From NCBI GenBank assembly GCA_021828105.1, contig JAKATG010000002.1, forward strand, positions 389,194 through 453,193: a stretch of 64,000 nucleotides of DNA, read 5' to 3'. Source of the stretch: Taklimakanibacter sp021828105 (GTDB lineage: Bacteria; Pseudomonadota; Alphaproteobacteria; Rhizobiales; Aestuariivirgaceae). The notes beneath the pieces were generated by a model. That model saw nothing but the letters and a program-made list of their open reading frames with translations, searched no databases and had not been told where the DNA came from. Both the position numbers and the translations under genes were made by a program. Below are positions 42,423 to 50,901 of this stretch, one piece after another; within the stretch, counting starts at the first letter, position 1, and each line of letters starts with the position of its first letter.

Positions 42423-43301
42423 ATGGCAAGTCTAAAGGACCTCAGAAAACGCATTTCCTCGGTGAAAGCGACACGCAAGATCACCAAGGCAATGCAAATG
42501 GTGGCGGTGGCGAAATTGCGCCGTGCGCAGGAAGCGGCGCTGGCCGCGCGGCCCTATTCGGAGCGGATGGCGACAGTGCTCGCCAATCTTTCGTCCGCGA
42601 TGGAGGGCCGCGAGGATGCCCCGCAGCTCCTGACCGGTACCGGCAACAACCAAACTCACCTACTTGTGGTCTGCACGGCGGAGCGCGGCCTATGCGGCGG
42701 CTTCAATTCCTCGATCGCGAGGCTGGCGCGCGAACATGCCGACCGGCTCGTGGCGCAGGGCAAGACCGTGAAGATCTTCACTGTCGGAAAAAAGGGCCAC
42801 GACATCCTGAAGCGGCTCTATGGCCGCTATATCATCGACACCACCGATCTCCGGGCGGTGCGCACGCTGGCCTTCGCCGATGCCCAGGGCATCGCGCAGA
42901 AGGTGCTGAAGCTGTTCGATGAGGGCCAGTTCGACGTCTGCACGCTGTTCTTCGCCGAATTCAAGTCGGTCATCTCGCAGAAGCCGACGGCGCTGCAGCT
43001 CATCCCGGCAAGCGTCGCCGGCGGCAAGGCGCCCGATCTCGGCGGCGCCATCTACGACGCCGAGCCCGATGAAAACGAGATTCTGGCCGACCTCCTGCCG
43101 CGCAATATCGCGGTGCAGATCTTCCGGGCGCTGCTCGAGAACGCGGCCTCCGAGCAGGGCGCGCGCATGAGCGCCATGGACAATGCCACGCGCAATGCCG
43201 GCGACATGATCAACAAGCTGTCGATCAGCTACAACCGGCAGCGCCAGGCGCAGATCACCAAGGAACTCATCGAAATCATTTCGGGCGCGGAAGCGCTCTA
43301 G
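42423..43301 (+). CDS. atpG: F1 ATP synthase gamma subunit
   Basis: The rotor shaft of F1; 292 residues. It has the paired terminal helices: N-terminal MASLKDLRKRISSVKATRKI then TKAMQMVAVAKLRRAQ, and the C-terminal MSAMDNATRNAGDMINKLSI then SYNRQRQAQITKELIEIISG with the conserved final AEAL. The central Rossmann-like domain includes CTAERGLCGGFNSSI. It lies between atpA and atpD as in all atpHAGDC operons. Confidence 0.97.
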   Translation: MASLKDLRKRISSVKATRKITKAMQMVAVAKLRRAQEAALAARPYSERMATVLANLSSAMEGREDAPQLLTGTGNNQTHLLVVCTAERGLCGGFNSSIARLAREHADRLVAQGKTVKIFTVGKKGHDILKRLYGRYIIDTTDLRAVRTLAFADAQGIAQKVLKLFDEGQFDVCTLFFAEFKSVISQKPTALQLIPASVAGGKAPDLGGAIYDAEPDENEILADLLPRNIAVQIFRALLENAASEQGARMSAMDNATRNAGDMINKLSISYNRQRQAQITKELIEIISGAEAL

Positions 43302-43325
43302 AGACACGACGGAAGGAACATCGAA

Positions 43326-44774
43326 ATGGCAAAGAAACCCGCAAGCGCCACGGCCTCCGACAAGCCCGCAGGCCGCATCCGTCAGGTGACGGGGGCTGTT
43401 GTCGACGTGCAATTCGAGTCCCACCTGCCGCAGATCCTGAACGCGCTCGAGACGAAGAACGGCGATGTCCGCCTCGTGCTCGAAGTCGCCCAGCATCTGG
43501 GCGAGAACACGGTGCGCACTATCGCCATGGACACAACCGAAGGCCTGGTGCGCGGTCAGGAGGTCTTCGATACCGGCGGGCCGATCACCGTTCCCGTAGG
43601 CGACGAGACCCTGGGACGCATCATGAATGTCGTCGGCGAGCCCGTCGATGAGGCCGGTCCAATCAAGACCAAGTCGTCGCGCGCTATCCATCAGCCGGCG
43701 CCCGAATTCGTCGAGCAGTCGACGGAAGCGCAGATCCTGGTCACCGGCATCAAGGTCGTCGATCTTCTGGCGCCTTACGCCAAGGGCGGCAAGATCGGCC
43801 TGTTCGGCGGCGCCGGCGTCGGCAAGACGGTGCTCATCCAGGAGCTCATCAACAACATCGCCAAGACTCATGGCGGCTTTTCGGTGTTTGCCGGTGTGGG
43901 CGAGCGCACCCGCGAAGGCAACGACCTCTATCACGAATTCATCGAATCGGGCGTCAATCAGAAGGGCGGCGGCAAAGGTTCGAAATGTGCTCTCGTCTAC
44001 GGTCAGATGAATGAGCCGCCGGGTGCGCGCGCCCGCGTCGGCCTCACCGGCCTCACCGTCGCCGAGCATTTCCGCGACCAGGGCCAGGACGTGCTGCTCT
44101 TCATCGACAACATCTTCCGCTTCACGCAGGCTGGTTCGGAAGTGTCGGCGCTTCTCGGCCGCATTCCCTCGGCGGTGGGCTATCAGCCGACGCTCGCCAC
44201 CGACATGGGCGCCCTGCAGGAGCGCATCACCACCACGACCAAGGGCTCGATCACCTCGGTGCAGGCGATCTACGTGCCGGCCGACGACCTGACCGATCCG
44301 GCGCCCGCCACCTCCTTCGCCCACTTGGACGCAACGACGGTGCTGTCGCGCGGCATCGCCGAGAAGGGCATCTATCCGGCGGTCGATCCGCTCGACTCGA
44401 CGTCGCGCATGCTCGATCCGCGTATCATCGGTGAAGAGCACTATGAGACGGCGCGCCGCGTGCAGGCTGTCCTCCAGCGCTACAAGGCGCTGCAGGACAT
44501 CATCGCCATTCTCGGCATGGACGAGCTCTCCGAAGAGGACAAGCTCATCGTCGCCCGCGCCCGCAAGATCGAGCGCTTCCTGTCGCAGCCCTTCGACGTC
44601 GCCGCCGTGTTCACCGGCTCTCCCGGCGTCCAGGTCAAGCTCGAAGACACGATCAAGGGCTTCAAGGGCCTGTGCGATGGCCAGTATGACTATCTGCCCG
44701 AGCCCGCCTTCTACATGGTTGGTGCCATCGAAGACGCGGTCGAGAAGGGCAAGCGCCTGGCCGAGGCGGCCTGA
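43326..44774 (+). CDS. atpD: F1 ATP synthase beta subunit
   Basis: The catalytic subunit of F1; 482 residues, including a short Ala/Lys-rich N-terminal extension (MAKKPASATASDKPAGR) before the conserved IRQVTGAVVDVQF. P-loop GGAGVGKT is at 161-168, the catalytic GERTREGNDLYHEF region follows, and DELSEEDKLIVARARKIERF lies near the C-terminus. It is 24 bases after atpG and five bases before atpC. Confidence 0.97.
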   Translation: MAKKPASATASDKPAGRIRQVTGAVVDVQFESHLPQILNALETKNGDVRLVLEVAQHLGENTVRTIAMDTTEGLVRGQEVFDTGGPITVPVGDETLGRIMNVVGEPVDEAGPIKTKSSRAIHQPAPEFVEQSTEAQILVTGIKVVDLLAPYAKGGKIGLFGGAGVGKTVLIQELINNIAKTHGGFSVFAGVGERTREGNDLYHEFIESGVNQKGGGKGSKCALVYGQMNEPPGARARVGLTGLTVAEHFRDQGQDVLLFIDNIFRFTQAGSEVSALLGRIPSAVGYQPTLATDMGALQERITTTTKGSITSVQAIYVPADDLTDPAPATSFAHLDATTVLSRGIAEKGIYPAVDPLDSTSRMLDPRIIGEEHYETARRVQAVLQRYKALQDIIAILGMDELSEEDKLIVARARKIERFLSQPFDVAAVFTGSPGVQVKLEDTIKGFKGLCDGQYDYLPEPAFYMVGAIEDAVEKGKRLAEAA

Positions 44775-44779
44775 TCACC

Positions 44780-45175
44780 ATGGCGCTCCACTTCGAACTC
44801 GTCTCGCCGGAACGGCTGCTCTTCTCGGGCGACGTCGTTGAAGTCGATATTCCGGGCACCGACGGCGACATGGGCATCCTCCCCGGTCACGCGCCGGTGC
44901 TCTCGACCTTGCGTCCGGGTGTCATCACCGTGACCAAGGAAGGTGGCGCCAAGGAGCGTATCTTCGTGCGCGGCGGCTTTGCCGAGGTCAATCCGCAAGG
45001 CCTGACCGTGCTCGCCGAAGTGGCGGTGCCGGTCGCCGAGCTCCATGCCGACCTCCTGGTGCAACAGGTCAAGGACGCGCAGGAAGACGTGGCGGATGCC
45101 CAGGACGACGAGACGCGCCGCCGCGCCCAGGAAAATCTCGACCACCTGCAGGCGCTGCAGAGCGCGCTGCAGTAA
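44780..45175 (+). CDS. atpC: F1 ATP synthase epsilon subunit
   Basis: The epsilon subunit couples the rotor and can inhibit ATP hydrolysis. The 131-residue protein has the beta-sandwich domain starting ALHFELVSPERLLFSGDVVE with GTDGDMGILPGHAPVLSTLR, and the C-terminal helical hairpin (DAQDDETRRRAQENLDHLQA). It is the last gene of the operon. A perfect terminator follows 20 bases after the stop. Confidence 0.96.
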   Translation: MALHFELVSPERLLFSGDVVEVDIPGTDGDMGILPGHAPVLSTLRPGVITVTKEGGAKERIFVRGGFAEVNPQGLTVLAEVAVPVAELHADLLVQQVKDAQEDVADAQDDETRRRAQENLDHLQALQSALQ

Positions 45176-45195
45176 GCTTTAGCGAGACGTAAATG

Positions 45196-45222
45196 AAAAA
45201 GCCCGCCATTGGCGGGCTTTTT
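45196..45222. terminator. bidirectional rho-independent terminator between atpC and helicase gene
   Basis: AAAAA-GCCCGCC-ATT-GGCGGGC-TTTTT is a symmetrical hairpin with A-run before and T-run after, so it works on both strands. It ends the atp operon (plus) and the convergent RNA helicase gene (minus), whose stop is at 45230. Confidence 0.95.
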
Positions 45223-45229
45223 GTTGAGT

Positions 45230-46525
45230 CTAGCGGGAGTGGCCGCCGCCTTGGCGCTGCTGCCCGCGTGGCCGCCATTTGCCATTGCCGCCTTGCGGCT
45301 TCTGGCCGGGCTTCTTACGCCAGGAGGGTTTGTTCTGCTGCGGGCGATGATGGCCCTGTGGTGCGCCCGAGCGCTCATTCGCCTCTGGCGTGGCGATGCT
45401 CAGCGCATGCTGGACGACCGGAATCTTCTGGCGGATGGTGCGCTCGATATCGCGCAACAGCGGACGCTCTTCGTGATCGCAGAAGGCAACCGCTTCGCCC
45501 GAAGCCCCGGCGCGCGCGGTGCGGCCGATGCGATGGACATAGGAATCGGGCACGAAGGGCAGGTCGTAGTTCACCACATGCGACACGCCGTCGATATCGA
45601 TGCCGCGGGCAGCGATATCGGTTGCCACGAGCACGCGCAATTTGCTGCTCTTGAAGCCCGCGAGAGCCCGCTCGCGCTGGCCTTGCGATTTGTTGCCATG
45701 GATGGCGGCCGCTTCGATGCGTTTCTGGATCAGGCCTTTCACCACGCGGTCGGCGCCGTGCTTGGTGCGGGTGAAGACGAGGGTGCGCGGCATGGCATTC
45801 TGCTCGAGAAGATTGAGCAGCAGGCTCAGCTTGTTGCGGGTCTCGACGTGGATGATGCTCTGGTTGACGCGCTCGGCCGTCGTCGCGACGGGTGTGATCT
45901 CGACACGCACCGGATCTCTCAAGAGCGCTGCGGCAAGGCCGGCGATCTCCTTCGGCATGGTCGCCGAGAAGAACAGATTCTGGCGCTTGGCCGGCAACAG
46001 GCCGGTGATCTTGCGGATGGCATGAATGAAGCCCAGATCGAGCATCTGGTCGACTTCATCGAGGACGAAAACCTCGAGCTTGGACAGCGACAGCACGCGA
46101 CGGTCGATGAGGTCGACCAATCGTCCAGGGGTGGCGATCAGGACGTCGACGCCATTTCCGACGGTGCGGATCTGGTTGCCGATGGAGACGCCACCGAAGA
46201 CGGTCGCCTGCGAAATGCGCAGGAATTTGCCATAGGTGCGGAAGCTTTCACCGATCTGGGCGGCGAGCTCACGCGTGGGCGACAGGATGAGGGCGCGGCA
46301 GGTGCCGCGGTCGGGGCGGCCCTTGAGCTTCGCCAGGCGATCGAGGATGGGCAGCGCGAAGGCGGCGGTCTTGCCGGTGCCGGTCTGGGCAATGCCCAAG
46401 AGGTCGCTGCCTTTCAGCAGTTCGGGGATGGCCGCCGACTGGATCGGCGTCGGGGTCTGATAGCCCTCGCTGTCCAATGCTTTGAGCAGGGCAGCGTTGA
46501 GGCCGAGTTCGTTGAACTTTGTCAA
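45230..46525 (-). CDS. DEAD-box family RNA helicase (RhlE-like, DEVD variant)
   Basis: An ATP-dependent RNA helicase of about 431 residues. It has the Q motif (GYQTPTPIQSAAIP), motif I AQTGTGKT, motif Ia PTRELAAQ, motif III SAT, and motifs V and VI (ATDIAARGID, HRIGRTARAG). Motif II reads VLDEVD, not DEAD, which is a conservative change seen in some family members. The C-terminal tail is basic and Gly/Gln/Arg-rich (GGNGKWRPRGQQRQGGGHSR), suited to RNA binding. I favour the TTG at 46525 (LTKFNELGL), where homologues begin; a GTG at 46561 would add 12 residues. Such helicases act in ribosome assembly or RNA decay. Confidence 0.88.
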   Translation of the reverse strand: MTKFNELGLNAALLKALDSEGYQTPTPIQSAAIPELLKGSDLLGIAQTGTGKTAAFALPILDRLAKLKGRPDRGTCRALILSPTRELAAQIGESFRTYGKFLRISQATVFGGVSIGNQIRTVGNGVDVLIATPGRLVDLIDRRVLSLSKLEVFVLDEVDQMLDLGFIHAIRKITGLLPAKRQNLFFSATMPKEIAGLAAALLRDPVRVEITPVATTAERVNQSIIHVETRNKLSLLLNLLEQNAMPRTLVFTRTKHGADRVVKGLIQKRIEAAAIHGNKSQGQRERALAGFKSSKLRVLVATDIAARGIDIDGVSHVVNYDLPFVPDSYVHRIGRTARAGASGEAVAFCDHEERPLLRDIERTIRQKIPVVQHALSIATPEANERSGAPQGHHRPQQNKPSWRKKPGQKPQGGNGKWRPRGQQRQGGGHSR

Positions 46526-46752
46526 AATAGTACTTTCAGATTCGGAACGGATGAGCAGCACCGACCTGTCCGATTAGGGCATGCGCGATGAGGCGCAGAC
46601 CCTGGGCGCGGCGCTGAAACCTTCCGCGTGACAGGAATGTTCGGGGGAGCCCTGTGAGAGCCGGACGGGGCGCCTAGTTGTGTTTGGCGCCACTTCACGC
46701 ATCCGTTGGTATGCTGCGGGCAGGCGCTATATGGGCGCGTTGCCCCGGAAAG

Positions 46753-47418
46753 TCAAAGACTTAAAACGGCAGCAATTGCCGCAGGCAGGTCGGCATGCCG
46801 ATCGACCACGGTTTTGGCGCCGAGCCGCGACAAGGCCTCGGCCGAGGCGGCGCCGTCATGGGCGAGGCCGGTGAAGCCGATAACCGTGCAGCCGGCGGCG
46901 ACCGCCGAAGCGACGCCCGCTTTGCTGTCCTCTATGGCGAGGCAGGCCTTGGCCGGGACTTTGGCCCGCCTTGCGGCCTCGAGATAGACATCGGGTGCGG
47001 GCTTGGCGCGCGCGACATCCTCGAAGGTGATGATGCGGTCGCCGAAATAGCGCGTGAGCCCGGCGATGCGGAAGGCGGCCTCCACGCGGTGGCGCGGGCT
47101 GTTGGAGGCGACGCTCATCGGCAGCTTCATCCCTGCAAGCGTGGCGTGAATCCCGGGTGCCGCCGCAAGCTTCTTCTCATAGAGAGCAAGGAGGCGGCGG
47201 TTCTTGTCCGCGCTCACGTCAGGCGGCAGCTTGATGCGGTAATCGCTTTCGATCCTGTCGATGAAGGCTTCGAAAGTCAGGCCGATGAACTGCGCGCCCA
47301 CTTCCGCGACGGTCATGGCGATGCCGTTCTCGGCCAGGATGTCGCGGTCGACTTCCATGGACAAGGGCTCGCTGTCGACCAGCACGCCGTCGCAATCGAA
47401 GATGATGTGCTTGAACAT
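46753..47418 (-). CDS. HAD-superfamily phosphatase (beta-phosphoglucomutase/phosphoglycolate-phosphatase-like)
   Basis: A 221-residue HAD hydrolase with motif I DCDGVLVDSE (nucleophile and acid Asp), motif II SVASNSP, and motif III/IV AKPAPDVYLEAARR then AIEDSKAGVASAVAAG. The helical cap lies between motifs I and II. Sequence style is that of 6-phosphogluconate or sugar-phosphate phosphatases (YieH/YfbT/GPH group), but the substrate is not evident. The ATG at 47418 begins the family's MFKHIIFDCDG; longer in-frame forms give unlikely N-termini. Confidence 0.85.
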   Translation of the reverse strand: MFKHIIFDCDGVLVDSEPLSMEVDRDILAENGIAMTVAEVGAQFIGLTFEAFIDRIESDYRIKLPPDVSADKNRRLLALYEKKLAAAPGIHATLAGMKLPMSVASNSPRHRVEAAFRIAGLTRYFGDRIITFEDVARAKPAPDVYLEAARRAKVPAKACLAIEDSKAGVASAVAAGCTVIGFTGLAHDGAASAEALSRLGAKTVVDRHADLPAAIAAVLSL

Positions 47419-47496
47419 CAGGCGAGCGCGCCGGAATGGTTCGCAAGGGCGACGAGGAGCGAAACAGCCCGGTGGGTCAGCAGGCAAGGCACGATA

Positions 47497-47994
47497 TCAA
47501 GCTCCAAGGTGGCGGAAGTCCGAAATCACCTTCTCATAGACCGCGCGCTTGAAGGGCACAATGACGCCCAGGATCTCGTCCATTTTCGCCCAGCGCCACT
47601 GGTCGAATTCCTGCTTGTGGCCGGGCGGCTTGAGATCGACCTCGCTGTCCCTACCGGTGAAGCGCAGGGCGAACCATTTCTGGGTCTGGCCGCGATATTT
47701 GCCGTTCCAGGATTTGCCGATCAGATGGGGAGGGAGATCGTATTTGTACCAATCGGGCGCTTCGGCGATCACCGCGGCCGAGGTGACCGAGGTCTCTTCG
47801 TACAATTCGCGCAAGGCGGCCTCGGCCGGATCCTCGCCCTTGTCGATGCCGCCTTGCGGCATCTGCCACCATTGCCCGGTGCCCTCGTCATTGGGCTTGT
47901 CGGCGCGCCTGCCGATCCAGACCAGTCCTTCGGGGTTGATCAGCATGACGCCCACGCAGGGGCGGTAGCCAGGCTCGGACTTCTTCTTGCTCAT
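47497..47994 (-). CDS. rppH: RNA pyrophosphohydrolase (Nudix)
   Basis: RppH removes pyrophosphate from 5'-triphosphate RNA and so starts mRNA decay. The 165-residue protein has YRPCVGVMLINPEGLVWIGR at the start, QWWQMPQGGIDKGEDP leading into the Nudix box (E-rich RELYEET), and WFALRF further on, all standard for RppH. The Nudix-box glycine after EE is Ser here. I chose the ATG at 47994 (MSKKKSEPGYRP). It is the last gene of the envelope block on the minus strand. Confidence 0.92.
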   Translation of the reverse strand: MSKKKSEPGYRPCVGVMLINPEGLVWIGRRADKPNDEGTGQWWQMPQGGIDKGEDPAEAALRELYEETSVTSAAVIAEAPDWYKYDLPPHLIGKSWNGKYRGQTQKWFALRFTGRDSEVDLKPPGHKQEFDQWRWAKMDEILGVIVPFKRAVYEKVISDFRHLGA

Positions 47995-48032
47995 TTTGCT
48001 CTCTTGGCAATCTGCTCGGGAGACGGGTTGGA

Positions 48033-48053
48033 TGGCCGCCTCAAGGGCGGCCA
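48033..48053. repeat. palindrome TGGCCGCC-N5-GGCGGCCA
   Basis: A perfect 8-bp stem with the loop TCAAG lies between yibQ and rppH. An almost identical element (ATGGCCACC-N5-GGGCGGCCAT) is inside the nested repeat at 58583-58717. It may act as an mRNA 3' structure for yibQ. Confidence 0.65.
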
Positions 48054-48057
48054 CAGG

Positions 48058-49224
48058 CTAGCTCGCTCTTCCACGATAGGCAGCGCTGACGGGAACCAGC
48101 AATATGCCCTTTTCGGCGAGCGAACGCGACCATTGATCGATCGCTTCGATGGTGACCGCGAGCCCGGTTCCGGTGCCGATGGCAAAGCCCGATTCCCTGG
48201 CCTCGGCTTCGAGCTCGGCGAGCGCCTGGTCGATGGCCTCGGCACTTGGATCGGCATCGATCACCTTTTTGGCGTTCTTCACCGGCACGCCCACGACCTT
48301 GCCGACCTCGGCCGCCATGCTGCGCGGCGCCGTCCCGTCGTCGAGAAAGACGAGGCCGCGCTTCTTCAGCTCGGCGAGCACCGGCCGCAAGGCCTGCATC
48401 TCGCCCAGGAACCGCCCGCCCATATAGTTGGTGATGCCGACATAGCCGGCGAAACGCCCCATATGCCAGACGAGGGCGTCGAGATTGGTGTTGCCGTCGG
48501 CGCCGGCCATCAGGGTCTTGGGCCCGGGATTGGTGGCGGGATAGCCGAAGGGCTCGAGCGGCAGCTGCAGCAGGATCTCATGGCCCTGGGCACGGGCCTT
48601 GTTCACTTGCGCCTGCAGGTCATCGCCATAGGGCGCGAAGGCGAAGGTCACCTCGCCCGGGAGTTCCCGCGTGGCTTTCTGGGTGAGCTCCCGGTTGAGA
48701 CCCATGCCGCCCAGGAGGATCGCCACTTTCGGCATGTCGGAATGAAGGACCCCCATCGCAACCGGGCGCGCATAGACGGTCTGCGGCTTGCGATTGCGCT
48801 CACCGATGCGCGGCAGCGCGCCGTAGGGTCCCGTCTCGCTCACCTCGGCAAAGGGGGCGGGCTTCAGGCTGCGGCGGGGCGACACGATGATCGCCGTTTC
48901 CGTCTCCACGGTTTCCTGCGGCTCCGCCTCCAGTATTTCGACCTTTTGCGCCTCGCCGCTGTCGACAGGCTCTTCGGCCTCGGCTGGCGCTTCCGGCGCC
49001 TTGTCGATGGAGGCGGTCTTGAGCTCTTCGACCGGTGGGATCCGGACGGTCACGATCGGTTCACCGGCATAAGGATAGGGGGTGCGGGCCAGGAAGGCGG
49101 CGGCAAGGCTCAGAAACAGGGCCGTCGCCAGCGACGCCGCGATCAAGGCAGAAGGACGCTTCGCCCAGAGCTTTTCGAAAGCCCCGCGTTTGCGCAAAGG
49201 TTGCCTTAATTCGTCGCGCCGCAT
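48058..49224 (-). CDS. divergent polysaccharide deacetylase family protein (YibQ/DUF610-like)
   Basis: A protein of about 388 residues with a cytoplasmic N-terminus, one membrane helix (SALIAASLATALFLSLAAAF, near residues 26-45), a Pro/Glu-rich periplasmic linker (about 65-130) and a C-terminal NodB-like deacetylase barrel starting VAILLGGMGLNRELTQKATR. Active-site style LLQLPLEPFGYPATNPGP and FLDDGTA are as in YibQ homologues. The family sits next to ctpA and envC in many proteobacteria and is thought to act on cell-wall glycan; its exact activity is unproven. I prefer the ATG at 49224 (MRRDELRQPL), since homologues start with a similar DL-x2-PL segment; 49251 is possible. Confidence 0.8.
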   Translation of the reverse strand: MRRDELRQPLRKRGAFEKLWAKRPSALIAASLATALFLSLAAAFLARTPYPYAGEPIVTVRIPPVEELKTASIDKAPEAPAEAEEPVDSGEAQKVEILEAEPQETVETETAIIVSPRRSLKPAPFAEVSETGPYGALPRIGERNRKPQTVYARPVAMGVLHSDMPKVAILLGGMGLNRELTQKATRELPGEVTFAFAPYGDDLQAQVNKARAQGHEILLQLPLEPFGYPATNPGPKTLMAGADGNTNLDALVWHMGRFAGYVGITNYMGGRFLGEMQALRPVLAELKKRGLVFLDDGTAPRSMAAEVGKVVGVPVKNAKKVIDADPSAEAIDQALAELEAEARESGFAIGTGTGLAVTIEAIDQWSRSLAEKGILLVPVSAAYRGRAS

Positions 49225-49251
49225 TACCCGATTCGTCTCTCTCGCCCGCAT

Positions 49252-49537
49252 GCTGCGCGAGGAAGGGTTAATGCCGCGTTTAACCCTTGAATCTTAACGG
49301 GATTTTCTACTTTAACTTGCGCATCGGCTTATCCGAAAACCGCGCACACTGCGCCTTGCGCATCGGCTTGCTCGCCGTCCCAGCGCCGCTTCACCGGCTT
49401 CGACTTGGCCGGGACCCGTTCGTAGCCCCTGGCCTTCGTGCTGTCCGAGCACCCTTCAGCCCGGGTTGCAAAACTGCAAAAAATCAGCGCGCGGCCGGGG
49501 AACCGGCCGCGCGCCATGATGGGAACCGTACTGATGA
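49252..49537. other. intergenic region with dyad, repeat arms and ctpA terminator
   Basis: This 286-base gap between ctpA and yibQ holds no gene. It contains the perfect inverted repeat AAGGGTTAA-N8-TTAACCCTT at 49263-49288 near the yibQ start, two further TTAAC half-sites, and two copies of the repeat arm TTGCGCATCGGCTT (49317-49348 and 49356-49376) also found at 58583. It ends with the ctpA terminator. Confidence 0.6.
49478..49514 (-). terminator. rho-independent terminator after ctpA
   Basis: On the minus strand GCGCGCGGCCGG (49503-49514) and CCGGCCGCGCGC (49487-49498) form a perfect 12-bp stem with the tetraloop TTCC, followed by TGATTTTTT. It ends the upstream part of the block, so yibQ-rppH probably has its own promoter. 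Confidence 0.92.
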
Positions 49538-50893
49538 TCAGTTGGCGTTGGTTTCGTCGCCCGAAGTTTTCGCCGGCTGATCAGGCTTGGCCTCCTTGGG
49601 CTTGGCGTTGCTCGCCACCTTGACGCCATGCAGGACGTCGATCGCCGCCTTCAACTGCACATCCTTGGTCTTGTCGTCCGGCACATAGGCGGAAGAGCCG
49701 CCGCCTTCATCGCCGCCACCCTCATTGGTGAGATGGCCCTTGAGGCTCGCCTCGCCCTTGGTGGAGGTGTCCTTGCCCAGAAGCTCGGGCGGCAGTTCCT
49801 GCTCGATGATCGTGTCGGGATCGATGCCCTTGGCCTGAATGGAGCGGCCGGCCGGCGTGTAGTAGCGCGCCGTCGTCAGCCTGAGCGCGCCCTGGGCGCC
49901 GAGCGGAATGATGGTCTGCACCGAACCCTTGCCGAAGGAGCGCGTGCCGATGACGGTGGCGCGCTTGTGGTCCTGCAGCGCGCCGGCGACGATCTCGGAA
50001 GCCGAGGCCGATCCGCCATTGATCAGCACGACGACCGGCTTGCCGTCGGCGAAATCGCCCTTCTGGGCGTTGAAGCGCTGCGTCTCGTCGGCATTGCGGC
50101 CGCGCGTCGAGACGACCTCGCCCCTGTCGAGGAAGCTGTCCGACACCGAGATCGCCTGGTCGAGCAGGCCGCCCGGGTTGTTGCGCAAATCGATGACATA
50201 GCCCTTGAGCTTGTCGCCGGTATCCTTCCTGAGCTGGTTGATGGCGGCCTCGAGGCCTTCCTGCGTCTGCTCGGTGAAGGAGGAGATGCGGATATAGCCG
50301 ACATCCTTCTGCGGACCTTCGACCTCGGACTTGACCGATTTCACGCGGATGATGTCGCGCACCAGCTTGAATTCGAGCGGCTCCTTGGCGCCCTGGCGCA
50401 TGACGGTCAAGGTGATCGGGGTATTGACCTTGCCGCGCATCTTGTCGACCGCTTCATTGAGCGACAGGCCCTGCACTTCGGCGCCGTCGAGCTTGATGAT
50501 GAGGTCGTTGGCGAGGATACCGGCGCGGGCGGCCGGCGTATCGTCGATCGGCGACACCACCTTGACCAGGCCGTTCTCCATCGTGACCTCGATGCCGAGG
50601 CCGCCGAATTCGCCCTTGGTCTGCACCTGCATTTCCTGGAAACGCTTGGCGTTCATGTAGCTCGAATGCGGATCGAGCGAGGTCAGCATGCCGTCGATCG
50701 CGGCTTCGATCATCTTCTCTTCATTCGGCGGCTCGACATAGTCGGAGCGGACGCGATCGAACACGTCGCCGAACAGATTGAGCTGCTTGTAGGTGTCGGA
50801 ATTCGACGCCGCGATGGCGCCGCCAAAGGCCTGCCACAGCACCGTCGCCGAAACCGCGCCGGCCAAAACCAAACCAATTGAACGCATCTTCAT
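49538..50893 (-). CDS. ctpA: S41 family carboxy-terminal processing peptidase
   Basis: A 451-residue periplasmic protease. It has an N-terminal signal/anchor (MKMRSIGLVLAGAVSATVLW), a PDZ domain (about 95-170; GGLGIEVTMENGLVKVVSPI) and the S41 core with catalytic Ser near 297 (GGSASASEIVAGAL) and Lys near 322 (SFGKGSVQ). Such proteases trim periplasmic proteins, including murein hydrolases. The C-terminal tail is low-complexity (Lys/Pro/Glu-rich). It lies nine bases after the EnvC-like gene, a conserved pairing that fits regulation of cell-wall cleavage. Confidence 0.93.
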   Translation of the reverse strand: MKMRSIGLVLAGAVSATVLWQAFGGAIAASNSDTYKQLNLFGDVFDRVRSDYVEPPNEEKMIEAAIDGMLTSLDPHSSYMNAKRFQEMQVQTKGEFGGLGIEVTMENGLVKVVSPIDDTPAARAGILANDLIIKLDGAEVQGLSLNEAVDKMRGKVNTPITLTVMRQGAKEPLEFKLVRDIIRVKSVKSEVEGPQKDVGYIRISSFTEQTQEGLEAAINQLRKDTGDKLKGYVIDLRNNPGGLLDQAISVSDSFLDRGEVVSTRGRNADETQRFNAQKGDFADGKPVVVLINGGSASASEIVAGALQDHKRATVIGTRSFGKGSVQTIIPLGAQGALRLTTARYYTPAGRSIQAKGIDPDTIIEQELPPELLGKDTSTKGEASLKGHLTNEGGGDEGGGSSAYVPDDKTKDVQLKAAIDVLHGVKVASNAKPKEAKPDQPAKTSGDETNAN

Positions 50894-50901
50894 ATCAGGC
50901 C

